From Chloroflexota bacterium (lineage in GTDB: Bacteria; Chloroflexota; Dehalococcoidia; SAR202; UBA11138): DNA of 9,906 nucleotides. The stretch is taken from the NCBI GenBank assembly GCA_022566975.1, contig JADFHV010000058.1:1-9906 (forward strand), in the 5' to 3' direction. Shown here one piece after another: positions 7,221 to 9,906 of this stretch. The position numbers and the translations under genes were made by a program. The notes beneath the pieces are model-generated. The model made no database searches. It was not told where the DNA came from and worked only from the letters and a program-made list of their open reading frames with translations. How positions within the stretch are numbered: position 1 is the stretch's first letter; every line of letters starts with the position of its first letter.

Positions 7221-7958
7221 CTAGTCGTGTGCCTTGACTTCCGCGCGCTCGTCGACCTTCTTGAGGTAGATCACGCTGGGGTGCGTCCCGAGATTCTCAA
7301 GCAAGTGGTACCCGCGCCCGCCGTCGGCCAGCTCCTTGTCCCTCATCCTGGAGATCTTGCTGTTGGGGTCTTTGAAGTCCCCGAAGACGAGCGTCTCGGT
7401 GGGGCATGCGTTGACACATGCTGGGCTGAGCTCCCGATCACCGTCTTGGAGCTCCCGGCCATCGGCGGTCGCCTCCCGCTTGGAGCGCTTGATGCGCTGA
7501 ACGCAGAAGGTGCACTTCTCCATAATGCCCCGGCTGCGAACGGTAACGTCGGGGTTGAGCTGGTTCTTTAGGCTGTCCGGCCACTCCGGTTCCCAGAAGT
7601 TGAAGAACCTGACCTGGTAGGGGCAGCCGTTGGCGCAGAAGCGCGTGCCGATGCAGCGGTTGTAGACCTGGACGTTAAGTCCCTCGTCGTTGTGGTAGGT
7701 GGCGAAGACGGGGCAGACGGGCTCGCAGGGAGCGTCGCCGCAGTGCTGGCACAGGATGGGGATGAACCGGGCCTTGACGTTGGGGAACTCCCCCTCCCAG
7801 TAGCGCTCGATGCGGATCCACTGCATGGCACGCCGCTGGTTGAAGTGGTCCTCTTCGTTGATGGGGATGTTGTTTTCGGACTGGCAGGCGACGACGCAGG
7901 CCTGGCAGCCGATGCACCTATCGATGTCTATTACCATCCCCCAGCTTATTTCACCCAT
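7221..7958 (-). CDS. Four-cluster iron-sulfur protein, ActB C-terminal (DmsB/PsrB) type
   Basis: A 245-residue ferredoxin-like electron-transfer subunit. Cysteine groups are CIGCQACVVAC (15-25), CQHCGDAPCEPVCP (70-83), CIGTRFCANGCP (102-113), CTFC (149-152) and ACVNACP (180-186). This suits four clusters arranged as in DmsB, PsrB and ActB. The third group has Thr105 where a cysteine would ligate; the RCIGTRYCANNCP form is usual in ActB-like proteins, and ACIII carries one [3Fe-4S] cluster, so one cluster is probably three-iron. In standard ACIII this domain is fused behind a molybdopterin-like domain carrying a Tat signal. Here it stands alone and has no signal peptide (the first cluster cysteine is residue 15). 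ATG with GGGAG about nine bases upstream is a good start. It is first in the five-gene operon. Confidence 0.92.
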   Translation of the reverse strand: MGEISWGMVIDIDRCIGCQACVVACQSENNIPINEEDHFNQRRAMQWIRIERYWEGEFPNVKARFIPILCQHCGDAPCEPVCPVFATYHNDEGLNVQVYNRCIGTRFCANGCPYQVRFFNFWEPEWPDSLKNQLNPDVTVRSRGIMEKCTFCVQRIKRSKREATADGRELQDGDRELSPACVNACPTETLVFGDFKDPNSKISRMRDKELADGGRGYHLLENLGTHPSVIYLKKVDERAEVKAHD

Positions 7959-8308
7959 CGATCAGGCTCCCGCGTTTTCTGGCGCTTCCGCCCCGCCCCA
8001 TGATCTTGTTCCGGCCCGGGACTAGGGTATTACCTCTCCCGGCCTATTGTCATCCACTCGTACTAGCAAGGGTGCTGAAACCCCCTTTCGACCATCCCCC
8101 TGACCTCTTCCCTTCGTCAGGGCTCAGGACAGGCCTGGCCAGGAAGAGGGAAGAAATTGTATCTGAGGGGCACCCCTTCGACTATGCTCAGGGCAGGCTC
8201 TCAGACTCCCGGCAATCCCGAGAGGTCGGGACTGCATACCCCATATTTCATCAGCCTCCTAGACCACCACGAGCGGTCTCTAAACTCGGGAACGGGGTCA
8301 AAGAAAAC
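7959..8308. repeat. 350-bp divergent intergenic region with REP-like repeats
   Basis: No convincing gene lies here, though the frame of the downstream isomerase is open back to 8000. It must hold the promoters of the operon (leftward) and of the isomerase (rightward), but I see no convincing -35/-10 pair. Two direct copies of CCTTCG(N5)GCTCAGGRCAGGC occur at 8111-8134 and 8175-8198. Around them are an inverted pair CCTCTTCC (8104-8111) and GGAAGAGG (8142-8149), and a perfect hairpin TCCCGA-GAGG-TCGGGA (8216-8231). Similar dispersed repeats are common between genes in related environmental genomes (from memory). Confidence 0.6.
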
Positions 8309-9190
8309 ATGGAGATAGTGTTGTTCTCAAAGTTTTTCGAGGAACTCTCGGTGGAGGAGCTGGGGCAAAAGGCTGCGGAGCTCGGCTACGATGGGATCGA
8401 CGTCGCCGTCCGGCCCGGCCATCTCATCCACGCGGGCAATGCCACCAAGGTGCTGCCTAAGGCCGTGAAGACCTGGCGGGACATGGGGCTGAGCTGCCCG
8501 ATGGCTACGGCCCCGGTTACCACCAGCGACCCGACGACCCCGGACGTCGAGCCGATGTACGCGGCCTGCGCCGCGGCGGGAGTGCCGCGGCTCAAGATAG
8601 GCTTCTGGCGTTTCGAAGCGGGCGACGACTACTGGAAGGTGCTGGACTCAGCCCGGTCTGACCTCGAGGGCTTCGTCAAACTGGGAGAGCGGCACGGGGT
8701 CCAGACCTGCTACCAGGCCCACAGCGGCGCGCTCATCGGGTCCAACTGCGCGGGGCTGATGCACCTGGTCCGGGACTTCGACCCGCAATACGTGGGCGCC
8801 TACCCGGACTTCGGCCACATGGCGCTGGACGGCGAGGACTACGACCTTGGCCTTGCAATGGTCCGGGACTACCTGTCGGTAGTAGGTATCAAGGACGCCG
8901 CATACTTCCCTCAGCCGGCGGGCCGGACTCCGCGATATGTGTCCCGGATGGTGAAGGTCGGTGAGGGTAGCGTGGACTGGCGTCGGGCGCTGGCGGCCTT
9001 ACGCAGAATAGGCTTCGACGGACCGCTGACAGTCCACACCGAATACGATTTCGATGAGTCGATCATGCGTCAGGTCGGCTACGCGGAGACGAGACCCCCC
9101 AACGTCGAGGAGTACGCCAGGGAGGACGTTGCCTACCTGCGCGCGGTGCTCACGGAGCTGGACGGAGTGGACCCCCCTTCCCTTCCCTAA
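8309..9190 (+). CDS. Sugar phosphate isomerase/epimerase-like TIM-barrel protein
   Basis: A 293-residue protein of the xylose isomerase-like / AP endonuclease family 2 TIM-barrel superfamily. Blocks in order are LSVEELGQKAAELGYDGIDVAVRPGHLI (13-40), AGVPRLKIGFWRF (90-102), QAHSGALIGSN (136-146), YPDFGHMALDG (165-175), VVGIKDAAYFP (191-201), GEGSVDW (218-224) and LTVHTEYDF (240-248). In metal-dependent members the metal is held by acidic and histidine residues at these strand ends. Likely candidates here are D167, H170 and E245, while the usual first glutamate (in an E-N-H type motif) appears replaced in the QAHSG stretch. Exact substrate cannot be told. The start chosen is ATG at 8309, since homology begins at MEIVLFSKFFEELS; the frame upstream to 8000 is repeat sequence. 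No clear Shine-Dalgarno. It stands alone and diverges from the respiratory operon. Confidence 0.85.
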   Translation: MEIVLFSKFFEELSVEELGQKAAELGYDGIDVAVRPGHLIHAGNATKVLPKAVKTWRDMGLSCPMATAPVTTSDPTTPDVEPMYAACAAAGVPRLKIGFWRFEAGDDYWKVLDSARSDLEGFVKLGERHGVQTCYQAHSGALIGSNCAGLMHLVRDFDPQYVGAYPDFGHMALDGEDYDLGLAMVRDYLSVVGIKDAAYFPQPAGRTPRYVSRMVKVGEGSVDWRRALAALRRIGFDGPLTVHTEYDFDESIMRQVGYAETRPPNVEEYAREDVAYLRAVLTELDGVDPPSLP

Positions 9191-9381
9191 AGCCGGGAGC
9201 TTGGATGACGCCGAACCTCCCCACTGTGGCGAGAGGAAAGAAATCTCCACCCCCTTTTGGGGGAGGATTAAGGACGGGGCCGGGAGACAGACGTCGCCTC
9301 CGAACCTGGGCACGGAGGGCAGACGAACGTTTCTCCCCCTTCCTAACCTTCCCCCGCTGGGGGAAGGGAATTGGTTCTCTC
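9191..9381. repeat. Array of G/C-rich palindromes after the isomerase gene
   Basis: This stretch has no gene. It contains several hairpins with C-rich left and G-rich right arms: a degenerate copy at 9216-9235, CCCCC-TTTT-GGGGG (9250-9263), CCTCCG/CGGAGG (9297-9302 with 9313-9318), and CCTTCCCCC-GCT-GGGGGAAGG (9347-9367). They share the style of the hairpins at 5696-5716, 9382-9398 and 9408-9428 and look like repeated insertions of one short repeat family, in various states of decay. Confidence 0.65.
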
Positions 9382-9404
9382 CCCCTGCTGGGCAGGGGAT
9401 TTTT
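9382..9404 (+). terminator. Putative intrinsic terminator for the isomerase gene
   Basis: A 7-bp perfect G/C stem CCCCTGC (9382-9388), loop TGG, GCAGGGG (9392-9398) is followed by A and TTTTT (9400-9404). On the plus strand this has the layout of a rho-independent terminator, about 190 bp after the isomerase stop. It belongs to the same palindrome array, so a repeat may have been co-opted. Confidence 0.5.
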
Positions 9405-9906
9405 ATCCTCTCCCCCGGCAGGGGAGAGTTAGAGAGGGGGTTGCCCGCAGGCTCTTCTCCAGGGCGCGGGCGAACTCGGGGCCCTTGCCCTCCTCCTCAT
9501 GCTTGAAGTACACGAACGTATCTCCCCAGACGTCTTCGTGCCGCCTGATGATCTCGGCCCATTTTGCGAAGTCGGCCTCCCGGTAGCCTTCGTCCCTTAG
9601 TCTGAGGTATCCGTAGTCGGCGGTTGCCACGACCGGCGTCGTCAGCTTCTCGCTGTCGGCGATGCAGAGCGCGAGGTTCCTGGCTCGGAGCTGGTCGAAC
9701 ACGTCGTCGGAGTGCCAGGAGGTGCTCCGGAACTCGAAGGCGGACCAGATACCGGCCGGTACCAGGTCCAGGAACTCATCGAGGACGACGATCACGGACT
9801 GATCAGGAAGCGAACTGCCGCATATCGGCCGCTGCCCACCGTCGAACTCTTCCGTGCAGCGATGTATCCAACCGTCAAGCAATGGCTCAGTCCTGACTAT
9901 TTCAGC
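9403..9906 (-). CDS. DUF72 family protein, C-terminal part, N-terminus disrupted
   Basis: DUF72 proteins are widespread TIM-barrel-like proteins of uncertain function, usually about 240-280 residues. Family blocks, read on the minus strand, are LDEFLDLVPAG, AFEFRSTSWHSDDVFDQLRARNLALCIADS, TPVVATADYGYLRL, WAEIIRR and DTFVYFKHEEEGKGPEFARALEKSL. The C-terminal half is therefore present. Upstream of about 9785-9795 the frame stays open to the window edge, but the residues (for example HRCTEEFDGGQRPICGSSLP) do not resemble the expected stretch before EFRHPSW, such as a GPVLVQLPP motif. So the gene seems cut there. The last 12 codons and the TAA (ATPSLTLPCRGRG) are translated from a G/C palindrome repeat, not from native sequence. 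No start can be assigned. Confidence 0.72.
   Translation of the reverse strand, partial: AEIVRTEPLLDGWIHRCTEEFDGGQRPICGSSLPDQSVIVVLDEFLDLVPAGIWSAFEFRSTSWHSDDVFDQLRARNLALCIADSEKLTTPVVATADYGYLRLRDEGYREADFAKWAEIIRRHEDVWGDTFVYFKHEEEGKGPEFARALEKSLRATPSLTLPCRGRG
9408..9441 (+). repeat. G/C palindromic repeat copy overlapping the DUF72 gene end
   Basis: CTCTCCCC (9408-9415), loop CGGCA, GGGGAGAG (9421-9428) form an 8-bp perfect stem. It is followed by TTAGAGAGGGGGT (9429-9441), identical to 5719-5731. This copy encodes the C-terminus of the DUF72 frame on the minus strand. Confidence 0.65.
9793..9906 (+). other. Open plus-strand frame at window edge, possible gene fragment
   Basis: From 9793 the plus strand reads 38 codons without a stop to the window end; the frame is also open upstream through the DUF72 region. 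The residues look protein-like (RPLPTVELFRAAMYPTVKQW and then LSPDYFS): balanced composition, an aromatic-rich helix pattern. This begins just where the minus-strand DUF72 similarity stops. I do not recognise the family. It may be the body of another gene joined to the cut DUF72 gene. Short open frames are common by chance, so this is only a suggestion. Confidence 0.3.

Noticed and set aside
8000..8308. Longer isomerase start at ATG 8000
   Set aside because: The extra 103 residues are translated from repeats and hairpins, and family similarity begins at 8309.
9191..9441. CRISPR-like array of regular repeats
   Set aside because: Units are hairpins of different length and spacing, with no uniform repeat or spacer and no cas genes.

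Overview
The window is GC-rich, densely coding bacterial DNA. It is probably from a Chloroflexota genome of the Dehalococcoidia/SAR202 kind. The reasons are an alternative complex III (ACIII)-type respiratory operon, the truA-rplM-rpsI order, and dispersed G/C-rich palindromic repeats of a type I associate with such genomes. This placement is inference; there is no rRNA or other direct marker.

Layout, left to right. Positions 1-810 are a mosaic that does not belong to the ribosomal operon beside it: a broken CSLREA-domain coding fragment on the minus strand (1-152), then a HEAT-repeat-like coding segment on the plus strand, which runs in frame into the last ~70 codons of truA (808-1044). Next come rplM (L13) and rpsI (S9), translationally coupled to that truA remnant. 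A DtxR/MntR-family metal-dependent regulator with unusual metal-site residues follows (2113-2841).

Positions 7958 down to 3001 (minus strand) hold a five-gene operon: a four-cluster iron-sulfur protein (ActB C-terminal type), two different NrfD-type quinone-interacting membrane subunits, an ActD-like DUF3341 protein and an ActE-like monohaem cytochrome c. Together they look like the membrane and electron-transfer core of ACIII, a quinol-oxidising complex. The molybdopterin-like half of ActB and the pentahaem ActA are absent. The cluster is closed on both sides by genes of opposite orientation, so they are not just outside the window.

Divergent from the operon, across a 350-bp repeat-bearing gap, is a TIM-barrel sugar phosphate isomerase/epimerase-like gene (8309-9190). 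It is followed by ~220 bp of tandem-like G/C hairpins, one of which resembles an intrinsic terminator. Last is a minus-strand DUF72 gene whose C-terminus is encoded by one of the repeats. Its N-terminal part is lost near 9785-9795, where a different plus-strand reading frame appears.

Both ends of the window therefore show a recognisable gene cut and joined to unrelated coding sequence. This is either real rearrangement or chimeric assembly; the sequence alone cannot decide.
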